Shown one piece after another: positions 21,376 to 32,051 of a stretch of DNA of 64,000 bases. Each line of letters opens with the position of its first letter. Position 1 is the first letter of the stretch. The position numbers were made by a program, and so were the translations under genes. The notes beneath the pieces were generated by a model. That model did not search any database. It was not told the DNA's origin and worked only from the letters and a program-made list of their open reading frames with translations. Source of the DNA: Synaphobranchus kaupii (taxonomy: Eukaryota > Chordata > Actinopteri > Anguilliformes > Synaphobranchidae); contig JAINUF010000027.1 in assembly GCA_029718625.1 (NCBI GenBank), positions 852,676 to 916,675 on the forward strand, written 5' to 3'.

Positions 21376-22041
21376 GAAAGCCGAATGGCATTTTATTGCT
21401 TTTCTAGAAAGCAGCGTTGTGACGTCAAATAGGCATCAGTCTGATTCTCTGCGCAACGTTCCCTAGAGTGGTAGGCTATAAATAGGCAGAGGAAACAAGG
21501 TCAACAAGAAAACAGCAAACATTAGGTCAATCGTTAGCCGACAGCAACGTGAAGTGAAATAAAAATAATAATAACGGGAGATTTTGCAAAAACAAAGCAG
21601 AAACTAAATAAGCCCCTCTTCAGTCTGACCGAAGCTAAACGAAAATCGAAATAAAAATAGAAAAGTAAGTAAAAGCAAACCTACTTAAAATTCAAAGTTA
21701 TTCTGACAGGTTCGTTAATTTAGCTAAACCAGCAGCCAATCTATGCCTATAAATGAACATTTTGTTGTTAATATGAGTTCTGTAACTTATTAAATTGAGT
21801 TTGCAGGAAAAGATAATTCTGAATAGAAACCGCTTGACGTGCCTTTACGCATGAATCCAAACACACATAGATTTTGATTGTACCAAAGAACAAATTCCGA
21901 TAAGGAAAATGACTAATTATGCAGTCGACAATATGCACTCTCGTAATTGTGCTCCTTTGACCGCGTTGATAAGCAAAATAAAGCGGAACCGGCGGTTGAA
22001 GTTTAGAAATAATTTAACCCGGGTCAGCTCCGGTCACCTTC

Positions 22042-22161
22042 GCTCACGGCCATACCACACTGAAAATGCCCGAACTCGTCTGATCTCGGAAGCCAAGCAA
22101 TGTAGGGCTTGGTTAGTACTTGGATGGGAGACCGCCTGGGAATACTAGGTGCTGTAAGCAT
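22042..22161 (+). rRNA. RN5S: 5S rRNA gene, type A, unit 14
   Basis: Private change G59A (AAGCAATGT) inside the A box and helix II. 3' flank GGTTG. Confidence 0.95.
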
Positions 22162-22402
22162 TTTTAAAAGTTTTGTTTTCCGTTTTCGCACGCGATGGGG
22201 CTGTTCGCCGAGGTAAAAGGTTGAAACTATCACTGTATTATTCACAATGATGATAATTAAACGTCTTCGTATCCTAATTATGCAGTCGATAATATTCACT
22301 CTCGTAATTTTGCTCCTTTGACCGCGTTGATAAGCAAAATTAAACGGAACCGGCGGTTGACGTTTAGAAACAATTTAACCCGGGTCAGCTCAGGGCAACT
22401 TC

Positions 22403-22522
22403 GCTCACGGCCATACCACACTGAAAGAGCCCGAACTCGTCCGATCTCGGAAGCCAAACAGTGTAGGGCCTGGTTAGTACTTGGATGGGAGACCGCCTGG
22501 GAATACTAGGTGCTGTAAGCAT
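22403..22522 (+). rRNA. RN5S: 5S rRNA gene, type B, unit 14
   Basis: No private change noticed. Confidence 0.96.
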
Positions 22523-22757
22523 TTTTAAAAGTTTTGTTTTCCGTTTTCGCACGCGATGGGGCTGTTCGCCGAGGTAAAAGGTGGAAACTATCACTGTATT
22601 ATTCACAATGATGATAATTAAACGTATCCTAATTATGCAGTCGATAATATGCACTCTCGTAATTGTGCTCCTTTGACCGCGTTGATAAACAGAATTAAGC
22701 GGAACCGGCGTTTGAAATTTAGAAACAATTTAACCCGGGTCAGCTCATTTCACCTTT

Positions 22758-22819
22758 GCTCACGGCCATCCCACACTGAAAAGGCCCGAACCCGAGCTGT
22801 ATTGTGATAGCGCATTTTC
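22758..22819 (+). pseudogene. Truncated 5S copy C, unit 14
   Basis: Standard gutted copy. Confidence 0.85.
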
Positions 22820-22957
22820 AAAACTCAAGTGTCATCGATTGCAGTGCGCATTAGGTGTAAACGACAATTCGGCAGCTCAGAGCACCTGTCCTCAAGCGAT
22901 CCGCTAGCCTCAGCCTTTCAGTAGCTTGGATGACAGGCTCACGCCACCGCGCCCAGC
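22820..22957 (-). ncRNA. 7SL Alu-domain-like RNA gene, unit 14
   Basis: Transcribed part standard. The upstream AT box is AATACAATG rather than AATAAAATG. Confidence 0.68.
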
Positions 22958-23623
22958 GAAAGCCGAATGGCATTGTATTGCTTTTCTAGAAAGCAGTGTT
23001 GTGACGTCAAATAGGCATCAGTCTGATTCTCTGCGCAACGTTCCCTAGAGTGGTAGGCTATAAATAGGCAGAGGAAACAAGGTCAACAAGAAAACAGCAA
23101 ACATTAGGTCAATCGTTAGCCGACAGCAACGTGAAGTGAAATAAAAATAATAATAACGGGAGATTTTGCAAAAACAAAGCAGAAACTAAATAAGCCCCTC
23201 TTCAGTCTGACCGAAGCTAAACGAAAATTGAAATAAAAATAGAAAAGTAAGTAAAAGCAAACCTACTTAAAATTCAAAGTTATTCTGACAGGTTCGTTAA
23301 TTTAGCTAAACCAGCAGCCAATCTATGCCTATAAATGAACATTTTGTTGTTAATATGAGTTCTGTAACTTATTAAATTGAGTTTGCAGGAAAAGATAATT
23401 CTGAATAGAAACCGCTTGACGTGCCTTTACGCATGAATCCAAACACACATAGATTTTGATTGTACCAAAGAACAAATTCAGATAAGGAAAATGACTAATT
23501 ATGCAGTCGACAATATGCACTCTCGTAATTGTGCTCCTTTGACCGCGTTGATAAGCAAAATAAAGCGGAACCGGCGGTTGACGTTTAGAAATAATTTAAC
23601 CCGGGTCAGCTCCGGTCACCTTC

Positions 23624-23743
23624 GCTCACGGCCATACCACACTGAAAATGCCCGAACTCGTCTGATCTCGGAAGCCAAGCAGTGTAGGGCTTGGTTAGTA
23701 CTTGGATGGGAGACCGCCTGGGAATACTAGGTGCTGTAAGCAT
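23624..23743 (+). rRNA. RN5S: 5S rRNA gene, type A, unit 15 (mosaic flank)
   Basis: Gene and proximal flank are type A, but GGTTGACGTTTAG upstream is B-like, a short conversion patch or recurrent change. Confidence 0.96.
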
Positions 23744-23984
23744 TTTTAAAAGTTTTGTTTTCCGTTTTCGCACGCGATGGGGCTGTTCGCCGAGGTAAAA
23801 GGTGGAAACTATCACTGTATTATTCACAATGATGATAATTAAACGTCTTCGTATCCTAATTATGCAGTCGATAATATTCACTCTCGTAATTTTGCTCCTT
23901 TGACCGCGTTGATAAGCAAAATTAAACGGAACCGGCGGTTGACGTTTAGAAACAATTTAACCCGGGTCAGCTCAGGGCAACTTC

Positions 23985-24104
23985 GCTCACGGCCATACCA
24001 CACTGAAAGAGCCCGAACTCGTCCGATCTCGGAAGCCAAACAGTGTAGGGCCTGGTTAGTACTTGGATGGGAGACCGCCTGGGAATACTAGGTGCTGTAA
24101 GCAT
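23985..24104 (+). rRNA. RN5S: 5S rRNA gene, type B, unit 15
   Basis: No private change noticed. Confidence 0.96.
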
Positions 24105-24339
24105 TTTTAAAAGTTTTGTTTTCCGTTTTCGCACGCGATGGGGCTGTTCGCCGAGGTAAAAGGTGGAAACTATCACTGTATTATTCACAATGATGATAAT
24201 TAAACGTATCCTAATTATGCAGTCGATAATATGCACTCTCGTAATTGTGCTCCTTTGACCGCGTTGATAAACAGAATTAAGCGGAACCGGCGTTTGAAAT
24301 TTAGAAACAATTTAACCCGGGTCAGCTCATTTCACCTTT

Positions 24340-24401
24340 GCTCACGGCCATCCCACACTGAAAAGGCCCGAACCCGAGCTGTATTGTGATAGCGCATTTT
24401 C
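24340..24401 (+). pseudogene. Truncated 5S copy C, unit 15
   Basis: Standard gutted copy. Confidence 0.85.
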
Positions 24402-24539
24402 AAAACTCAAGTGTCATCGATTGCAGTGCGCATTAGGTGTAAACGACAATTCGGCAGCTCAGAGCACCTGTCCTCAAGCGATCCGCTAGCCTCAGCCTTT
24501 CAGTAGCTTGGATGACAGGCTCACGCCACCGCGCCCAGC
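24402..24539 (-). ncRNA. 7SL Alu-domain-like RNA gene, unit 15
   Basis: Upstream AT box AATACAATG, as in unit 14. Confidence 0.68.
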
Positions 24540-25205
24540 GAAAGCCGAATGGCATTGTATTGCTTTTCTAGAAAGCAGTGTTGTGACGTCAAATAGGCAT
24601 CAGTCTGATTCTCTGCGCAACGTTCCCTAGAGTGGTAGGCTATAAATAGGCAGAGGAAACAAGGTCAACAAGAAAACAGCAAACATTAGGTCAATCGTTA
24701 GCCGACAGCAACGTGAAGTGAAATAAAAATAATAATAACGGGAGATTTTGCAAAAACAAAGCAGAAACTAAATAAGCCCCTCTTCAGTCTGACCGAAGCT
24801 AAACGAAAATCGAAATAAAAATAGAAAAGTAAGTAAAAGCAAACCTACTTAAAATTCAAAGTTATTCTGACAGGTTCGTTAATTTAGCTAAACCAGCAGC
24901 CAATCTATGCCTATAAATGAACATTTTGTTGTTAATATGAGTTCTGTAACTTATTAAATTGAGTTTGCAGGAAAAGATAATTCTGAATAGAAACCGCTTG
25001 ACGTGCCTTTACGCATGAATCCAAACACACATAGATTTTGATTGTACCAAAGAACAAATTCCGATAAGGAAAATGACTAATTATGCAGTCGACAATATGC
25101 ACTCTCGTAATTGTGCTCCTTTGACCGCGTTGATAAGCAAAATAAAGCGGAACCGGCGGTTGAAGTTTAGAAATAATTTAACCCGGGTCAGCTCCGGTCA
25201 CCTTC

Positions 25206-25325
25206 GCTCACGGCCATACCACACTGAAAATGCCCGAACTCGTCTGATCTCGGAAGCCAAGCAGTGTAGGGCTTGGTTAGTACTTGGATGGGAGACCGCC
25301 TGGGAATACTAGGTGCTGTAAGCAT
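25206..25325 (+). rRNA. RN5S: 5S rRNA gene, type A, unit 16
   Basis: First gene of the first 2298-bp unit. 3' flank GGTGG. Confidence 0.96.
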
Positions 25326-25566
25326 TTTTAAAAGTTTTGTTTTCCGTTTTCGCACGCGATGGGGCTGTTCGCCGAGGTAAAAGGTGGAAACTATCACTGT
25401 ATTATTCACAATGATGATAATTAAACGTCTTCGTATCCTAATTATGCAGTCGATAATATTCACTCTCGTAATTTTGCTCCTTTGACCGCGTTGATAAGCA
25501 AAATTAAACGGAACCGGCGGTTGACGTTTAGAAACAATTTAACCCGGGTCAGCTCAGGGCAACTTC

Positions 25567-25686
25567 GCTCACGGCCATACCACACTGAAAGAGCCCGAAC
25601 TCGTCCGATCTCGGAAGCCAAACAGTGTAGGGCCTGGTTAGTACTTGGATGGGAGACTGCCTGGGAATACTAGGTGCTGTAAGCAT
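25567..25686 (+). rRNA. RN5S: 5S rRNA gene, type B, unit 16
   Basis: Private change C92T (GAGACTGCC) within the C box, a likely promoter-weakening change. Confidence 0.95.
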
Positions 25687-25921
25687 TTTTAAAAGTTTTG
25701 TTTTCCGTTTTCGCACGCGATGGGGCTGTTCGCCGAGGTAAAAGGTGGAAACTATCACTGTATTATTCACAATGATGATAATTAAACGTATCCTAATTAT
25801 GCAGTCGATAATATGCACTCTCGTTATTGTGCTCCTTTGACCGCGTTGATAAGCAAAATAAAGCGGAACCGGCGGTTGAAGTTTAGAAACAATTTAACCC
25901 GGGTCAGCTCCGGTCACCTTC

Positions 25922-26041
25922 GCTCACGGCCATACCACACTGATAATGCCCGAATTCGTCTGATCTCGGAAGCCAAGCAGTGTAGGGCTTGGTTAGTACT
26001 TGGATGGGAGACCGCCTGGGAATACTAGGTGCTGTAAGCAT
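25922..26041 (+). rRNA. RN5S: 5S rRNA gene, type A' (chimeric flank), unit 16
   Basis: Lies 355 bp after B because its distal flank is the C-type flank (6-bp deletion, GATAATATGCACTCTCG), joined near TTGACCGCGTTGATA to A-type sequence. Has A23T like the other A' genes, plus private C34T. The 3' flank has CTGTTCACCG. Confidence 0.95.
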
Positions 26042-26282
26042 TTTTAAAAGTTTTGTTTTCCGTTTTCGCACGCGATGGGGCTGTTCACCGAGGTAAAAGG
26101 TGGAAACTATCACTGTATTATTCACAATGATGATAATTAAACGTCTTCGTATCCTAATTATGCAGTCGATAATATTCACTCTCGTAATTTTGCTCCTTTG
26201 ACCGCGTTGATAAGCAAAATTAAACGGAACCGGCGGTTGACGTTTAGAAACAATTTAACCCGGGTCAGCTCAGGGCAACTTC

Positions 26283-26402
26283 GCTCACGGCCATACCACA
26301 CTGAAAGAGCCCGAACTCGTCCGATCTCGGAAGCCAAACAGTGTAGGGCCTGGTTAGTACTTGGATGGGAGACCGCCTGGGAATACTAGGTGCTGTAAGC
26401 CT
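26283..26402 (+). rRNA. RN5S: 5S rRNA gene, type B, unit 16 (second B)
   Basis: A119C, giving GTAAGCCTTTTTAATAG at the terminator. Shared with 28581 and 30879. Confidence 0.95.
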
Positions 26403-26637
26403 TTTTAATAGTTTTGTTTTCCGTTTTCGCACGCGATGGGGCTGTTCGCCGAGGTAAAAGGTGGAAACTATCACTGTATTATTCACAATGATGATAATTA
26501 AACGTATCCTAATTATGCAGTCGATAATATGCACTCTCGTAATTGTGCTCCTTTGACCGCGTTGATAAACAGAATTAAGCGGAACCGGCGTTTGAAATTT
26601 AGAAACAATTTAACCCGGGTCAGCTCATTTCACCTTT

Positions 26638-26699
26638 GCTCACGGCCATCCCACACTGAAAAGGCCCGAACCCGAGCTGTATTGTGATAGCGCATTTTC
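26638..26699 (+). pseudogene. Truncated 5S copy C, unit 16
   Basis: Standard gutted copy. Confidence 0.85.
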
Positions 26700-26837
26700 A
26701 AAACTCAAGTGTCATCGATTGCAGTGCGCATTAGGTGTAAACGACAATTCGGCAGCTCAGAGCACCTGTCCTCAAGCGATCCGCTAGCCTCAGCCTTTCA
26801 GTAGCTTGGATGACAGGCTCACGCCACCGCGCCCAGC
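26700..26837 (-). ncRNA. 7SL Alu-domain-like RNA gene, unit 16
   Basis: Upstream AT box AATACAATG. The spacer has CTCTGTGCAACG, private. Confidence 0.68.
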
Positions 26838-27503
26838 GAAAGCCGAATGGCATTGTATTGCTTTTCTAGAAAGCAGTGTTGTGACGTCAAATAGGCATCA
26901 GTCTGATTCTCTGTGCAACGTTCCCTAGAGTGGTAGGCTATAAATAGGCAGAGGAAACAAGGTCAACAAGAAAACAGCAAACATTAGGTCAATCGTTAGC
27001 CGACAGCAACGTGAAGTGAAATAAAAATAATAATAACGGGAGATTTTGCAAAAACAAAGCAGAAACTAAATAAGCCCCTCTTCAGTCTGACCGAAGCTAA
27101 ACGAAAATCGAAATAAAAATAGAAAAGTAAGTAAAAGCAAACCTACTTAAAATTCAAAGTTATTCTGACAGGTTCGTTAATTTAGCTAAACCAGCAGCCA
27201 ATCTATGCCTATAAATGAACATTTTGTTGTTAATATGAGTTCTGTAACTTATTAAATTGAGTTTGCAGGAAAAGATAATTCTGAATAGAAACCGCTTGAC
27301 GTGCCTTTACGCATGAATCCAAACACACATAGATTTTGATTGTACCAAAGAACAAATTCCGATAAGGAAAATGACTAATTATGCAGTCGACAATATGCAC
27401 TCTCGTAATTGTGCTCCTTTGACCGCGTTGATAAGCAAAATAAAGCGGAACCGGCGGTTGAAGTTTAGAAATAATTTAACCCGGGTCAGCTCCGGTCACC
27501 TTC

Positions 27504-27623
27504 GCTCACGGCCATACCACACTGAAAATGCCCGAACTCGTCTGATCTCGGAAGCCAAGCAGTGTAGGGCTTGGTTAGTACTTGGATGGGAGACCGCCTG
27601 GGAATACTAGGTGCTGTAAGCAT
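27504..27623 (+). rRNA. RN5S: 5S rRNA gene, type A, unit 17
   Basis: First gene of the second 2298-bp unit. 3' flank GGTTG. Confidence 0.96.
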
Positions 27624-27864
27624 TTTTAAAAGTTTTGTTTTCCGTTTTCGCACGCGATGGGGCTGTTCGCCGAGGTAAAAGGTTGAAACTATCACTGTAT
27701 TATTCACAATGATGATAATTAAACGTCTTCGTATCCTAATTATGCAGTCGATAATATTCACTCTCGTAATTTTGCTCCTTTGACCGCGTTGATAAGCAAA
27801 ATTAAACGGAACCGGCGGTTGACGTTTAGAAACAATTTAACCCGGGTCAGCTCAGGGCAACTTC

Positions 27865-27984
27865 GCTCACGGCCATACCACACTGAAAGAGCCCGAACTC
27901 GTCCGATCTCGGAAGCCAAACAGTGTAGGGCCTGGTTAGTACTTGGATGGGAGACCGCCTGGGAATACTAGGTGCTGTAAGCAT
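27865..27984 (+). rRNA. RN5S: 5S rRNA gene, type B, unit 17
   Basis: No private change noticed. Confidence 0.96.
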
Positions 27985-28219
27985 TTTTAAAAGTTTTGTT
28001 TTCCGTTTTCGCACGCGATGGGGCTGTTCGCCGAGGTAAAAGGTGGAAACTATCACTGTATTATTCACAATGATGATAATTAAACGTATCCTAATTATGC
28101 AGTCGATAATATGCACTCTCGTTATTGTGCTCCTTTGACCGCGTTGATAAGCAAAATAAAGCGGAACCGGCGGTTGAAGTTTAGAAACAATTTAACCCGG
28201 GTCAGCTCCGGTCACCTTC

Positions 28220-28339
28220 GCTCACGGCCATACCACACTGATAATGCCCGAACTCGTCTGATCTCGGAAGCCAAGCAGTGTAGGGCTTGGTTAGTACTTG
28301 GATGGGAGACCGCCTGGGAATACTAGGTGCTGTAAGCAT
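28220..28339 (+). rRNA. RN5S: 5S rRNA gene, type A', unit 17
   Basis: Chimeric C/A flank and A23T, as at 25922. Confidence 0.95.
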
Positions 28340-28580
28340 TTTTAAAAGTTTTGTTTTCCGTTTTCGCACGCGATGGGGCTGTTCGCCGAGGTAAAAGGTG
28401 GAAACTATCACTGTATTATTCACAATGATGATAATTAAACGTCTTCGTATCCTAATTATGCAGTCGATAATATTCACTCTCGTAATTTTGCTCCTTTGAC
28501 CGCGTTGATAAGCAAAATTAAACGGAACCGGCGGTTGACGTTTAGAAACAATTTAACCCGGGTCAGCTCAGGGCAACTTC

Positions 28581-28700
28581 GCTCACGGCCATACCACACT
28601 GAAAGAGCCCGAACTCGTCCGATCTCGGAAGCCAAACAGTGTAGGGCCTGGTTAGTACTTGGATGGGAGACCGCCTGGGAATACTAGGTGCTGTAAGCCT
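28581..28700 (+). rRNA. RN5S: 5S rRNA gene, type B, unit 17 (second B)
   Basis: A119C and TTTTTAATAG terminator. Confidence 0.95.
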
Positions 28701-28935
28701 TTTTAATAGTTTTGTTTTCCGTTTTCGCACGCGATGGGGCTGTTCGCCGAGGTAAAAGGTGGAAACTATCACTGTATTATTCACAATGATGATAATTAAA
28801 CGTATCCTAATTATGCAGTCGATAATATGCACTCTCGTAATTGTGCTCCTTTGACCGCGTTGATAAACAGAATTAAGCGGAACCGGCGTTTGAAATTTAG
28901 AAACAATTTAACCCGGGTCAGCTCATTTCACCTTT

Positions 28936-28997
28936 GCTCACGGCCATCCCACACTGAAAAGGCCCGAACCCGAGCTGTATTGTGATAGCGCATTTTC
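28936..28997 (+). pseudogene. Truncated 5S copy C, unit 17
   Basis: Standard gutted copy. Confidence 0.85.
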
Positions 28998-29135
28998 AAA
29001 ACTCAAGTGTCATCGATTGCAGTGCGCATTAGGTGTAAACGACAATTCGGCAGCTCAGAGCACCTGTCCTCAAGCGATCCGCTAGCCTCAGCCTTTCAGT
29101 AGCTTGGATGACAGGCTCACGCCACCGCGCCCAGC
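28998..29135 (-). ncRNA. 7SL Alu-domain-like RNA gene, unit 17
   Basis: Upstream AT box AATACAATG. Confidence 0.68.
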
Positions 29136-29801
29136 GAAAGCCGAATGGCATTGTATTGCTTTTCTAGAAAGCAGTGTTGTGACGTCAAATAGGCATCAGT
29201 CTGATTCTCTGCGCAACGTTCCCTAGAGTGGTAGGCTATAAATAGGCAGAGGAAACAAGGTCAACAAGAAAACAGCAAACATTAGGTCAATCGTTAGCCG
29301 ACAGCAACGTGAAGTGAAATAAAAATAATAATAACGGGAGATTTTGCAAAAACAAAGCAGAAACTAAATAAGCCCCTCTTCAGTCTGACCGAAGCTAAAC
29401 GAAAATCGAAATAAAAATAGAAAAGTAAGTAAAAGCAAACCTACTTAAAATTCAAAGTTATTCTGACAGGTTCGTTAATTTAGCTAAACCAGCAGCCAAT
29501 CTATGCCTATAAATGAACATTTTGTTGTTAATATGAGTTCTGTAACTTATTAAATTGAGTTTGCAGGAAAAGATAATTCTGAATAGAAACCGCTTGACGT
29601 GCCTTTACGCATGAATCCAAACACACATAGATTTTGATTGTACCAAAGAACAAATTCCGATAAGGAAAATGACTAATTATGCAGTCGACAATATGCACTC
29701 TCGTAATTGTGCTCCTTTGACCGCGTTGATAAGCAAAATAAAGCGGAACCGGCGGTTGAAGTTTAGAAATAATTTAACCCGGGTCAGCTCCGGTCACCTT
29801 C

Positions 29802-29921
29802 GCTCACGGCCATACCACACTGAAAATGCCCGAACTCGTCTGATCTCGGAAGCCAAGCAGTGTAGGGCTTGGTTAGTACTTGGATGGGAGACCGCCTGGG
29901 AATACTAGGTGCTGTAAGCAT
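29802..29921 (+). rRNA. RN5S: 5S rRNA gene, type A, unit 18
   Basis: First gene of the third 2298-bp unit. 3' flank GGTTG. Confidence 0.96.
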
Positions 29922-30162
29922 TTTTAAAAGTTTTGTTTTCCGTTTTCGCACGCGATGGGGCTGTTCGCCGAGGTAAAAGGTTGAAACTATCACTGTATTA
30001 TTCACAATGATGATAATTAAACGTCTTCGTATCCTAATTATGCAGTCGATAATATTCACTCTCGTAATTTTGCTCCTTTGACCGCGTTGATAAGCAAAAT
30101 TAAACGGAACCGGCGGTTGACGTTTAGAAACAATTTAACCCGGGTCAGCTCAGGGCAACTTC

Positions 30163-30282
30163 GCTCACGGCCATACCACACTGAAAGAGCCCGAACTCGT
30201 CCGATCTCGGAAGCCAAACAGTGTAGGGCCTGGTTAGTACTTGGATGGGAGACCGCCTGGGAATACTAGGTGCTGTAAGCAT
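30163..30282 (+). rRNA. RN5S: 5S rRNA gene, type B, unit 18
   Basis: No private change noticed. Confidence 0.96.
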
Positions 30283-30517
30283 TTTTAAAAGTTTTGTTTT
30301 CCGTTTTCGCACGCGATGGGGCTGTTCGCCGAGGTAAAAGGTGGAAACTATCACTGTATTATTCACAATGATGATAATTAAACGTATCCTAATTATGCAG
30401 TCGATAATATGCACTCTCGTTATTGTGCTCCTTTGACCGCGTTGATAAGCAAAATAAAGCGGAACCGGCGGTTGAAGTTTAGAAACAATTTAACCCGGGT
30501 CAGCTCCGGTCACCTTC

Positions 30518-30637
30518 GCTCACGGCCATACCACACTGATAATGCCCGAACTCGTCTGATCTCGGAAGCCAAGCAGTGTAGGGCTTGGTTAGTACTTGGA
30601 TGGGAGACCGCCTGGGAATACTAGGTGCTGTAAGCAT
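30518..30637 (+). rRNA. RN5S: 5S rRNA gene, type A', unit 18
   Basis: Chimeric C/A flank and A23T, as at 25922 and 28220. Confidence 0.95.
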
Positions 30638-30878
30638 TTTTAAAAGTTTTGTTTTCCGTTTTCGCACGCGATGGGGCTGTTCGCCGAGGTAAAAGGTGGA
30701 AACTATCACTGTATTATTCACAATGATGATAATTAAACGTCTTCGTATCCTAATTATGCAGTCGATAATATTCACTCTCGTAATTTTGCTCCTTTGACCG
30801 CGTTGATAAGCAAAATTAAACGGAACCGGCGGTTGACGTTTAGAAACAATTTAACCCGGGTCAGCTCAGGGCAACTTC

Positions 30879-30998
30879 GCTCACGGCCATACCACACTGA
30901 AAGAGCCCGAACTCGTCCGATCTCGGAAGCCAAACAGTGTAGGGCCTGGTTAGTACTTGGATGGGAGACCGCCTGGGAATACTAGGTGCTGTAAGCCT
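30879..30998 (+). rRNA. RN5S: 5S rRNA gene, type B, unit 18 (second B)
   Basis: A119C and TTTTTAATAG terminator. Confidence 0.95.
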
Positions 30999-31233
30999 TT
31001 TTAATAGTTTTGTTTTCCGTTTTCGCACGCGATGGGGCTGTTCGCCGAGGTAAAAGGTGGAAACTATCACTGTATTATTCACAATGATGATAATTAAACG
31101 TATCCTAATTATGCAGTCGATAATATGCACTCTCGTAATTGTGCTCCTTTGACCGCGTTGATAAACAGAATTAAGCGGAACCGGCGTTTGAAATTTAGAA
31201 ACAATTTAACCCGGGTCAGCTCATTTCACCTTT

Positions 31234-31295
31234 GCTCACGGCCATCCCACACTGAAAAGGCCCGAACCCGAGCTGTATTGTGATAGCGCATTTTC
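31234..31295 (+). pseudogene. Truncated 5S copy C, unit 18
   Basis: Standard gutted copy, 54 bp before the inserted element's left duplication ends. Confidence 0.85.
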
Positions 31296-31349
31296 AAAAC
31301 TCAAGTGTCATCGATTGCAGTGCGCATTAGGTGTAAACGACAATTCGGC

Positions 31350-31467
31350 GAGCCTGATCTCATGAAATTCGGCAATATGTACCGATTGTTAGTGTCTCAA
31401 AAAACGGTACCTGTTTCCGAATTTTGCACAAGCGCCCCCATGAGCCTGTACTGGGAACTACTGATTA
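31350..31467 (+). repeat. Left terminal inverted repeat of the 702-bp element
   Basis: Begins GAGCCTGATCTCATG and ends CTGGGAACTACTGATTA. Matches the reverse complement of 31933-32051 with a few substitutions and a one-base indel. It contains AATTCGGC, which resembles the target site. Confidence 0.92.
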
Positions 31468-31600
31468 AAGGCTGTGATAGGCCGAAAACATCACGTGTGA
31501 GGGTAGTAGTATATGACGTCACGCGTCCCACTGCTTTTCTTGACAAAAAATTAGTGACAAAAAAAATATTACAAAATTAGTGATTCCCGTACCCCACCCA

Positions 31601-31664
31601 CAACCCCTAAACATAACCTCACAGGAGTTCACGTAACTCGGGCTCATGCCCGAACTGTTAAGAT
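31601..31664 (+). repeat. 64-bp internal direct repeat, copy 1
   Basis: Starts CAACCCCTAAACATAACC. Repeated at 31770-31833 with two substitutions. Contains a small hairpin TCGGGC-TCAT-GCCCGA at 31638-31653. Confidence 0.9.
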
Positions 31665-31704
31665 AGTGTCCCTTTTTGCTACCATATTGTTACCAACTAT
31701 TTTG

Positions 31705-31752
31705 AAATAAAATAAATTATAAAAAATAAAAAAATTATAAAAAATAAAAAAA
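31705..31752. repeat. A/T-rich internal tract with a short duplication
   Basis: Nearly pure A/T, with ATTATAAAAAATAAAAAA present twice. Separates the two 64-bp repeats. Confidence 0.8.
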
Positions 31753-31769
31753 TGTCCCAGGGTCCCGCC

Positions 31770-31833
31770 CAACCCCTAAACATAACCTCATAGGAGTTCA
31801 CGTAACTCGGGCTCATGCCCGAACTATTAAGAT
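31770..31833 (+). repeat. 64-bp internal direct repeat, copy 2
   Basis: Second copy, 169 bp after the first; hairpin at 31807-31822. Confidence 0.9.
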
Positions 31834-31932
31834 TTAAAGAATCTATATTTGCACAACTATATTTTTCTATCACAAGCTTCTCTCGCATTATGTATCTTTC
31901 ACGAAATCTCCTTACACTCTACAACTGAGCAT

Positions 31933-32051
31933 TAGTCAGTAGTTCCCAGTACAGGCTCATGGGGGCGCTTGTGCAAAATTCGGAAACAGGTGCCGTTTTT
32001 TGAGACACTAACAATCGGTACATATTGCCGAATTCACATGAGATCAGGTTG
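31933..32051 (-). repeat. Right terminal inverted repeat of the 702-bp element
   Basis: Reverse complement begins CAACCTGATCTCATG and runs to CTGGGAACTACTGACTA. Confidence 0.92.

Larger units (their letters stand above)
25073..31966 (+). repeat. Three tandem copies of a 2298-bp four-gene unit (A-B-A'-B-C)
   Basis: Starts at 25073, 27371 and 29669 are 2298 bp apart, i.e. 1582 + 355 + 361. Each copy has the extra A'-B pair with A23T in A' and A119C in the last B gene, so the unit formed once and was then amplified. The third copy carries the 702-bp element, so its real right end is displaced to about 32675. Confidence 0.92.
31350..32051. mobile_element. 702-bp fold-back DNA transposon (MITE-like)
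   Basis: Absent from every other unit, so its borders are defined by comparison. Flanked by ATTCGGC at 31343-31349 and 32052-32058, a 7-bp target duplication (8 bp if one mismatch is allowed). Terminal inverted repeats are ~118 bp. No reading frame of transposase size, so it is non-autonomous. The superfamily is unclear: a 7-8 bp duplication would fit hAT- or P-like elements, but the termini do not settle it. Confidence 0.9.

Noticed and set aside
31305..31580. 91-codon frame at the fold-back element
   Set aside because: Starts in 5S repeat sequence and continues into the inverted repeat; not a transposase.
31601..31664. Idea that the fold-back element is derived from 5S RNA (shared ATGCCCGAACT)
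   Set aside because: The match is only 11 nt, and no further 5S similarity follows.
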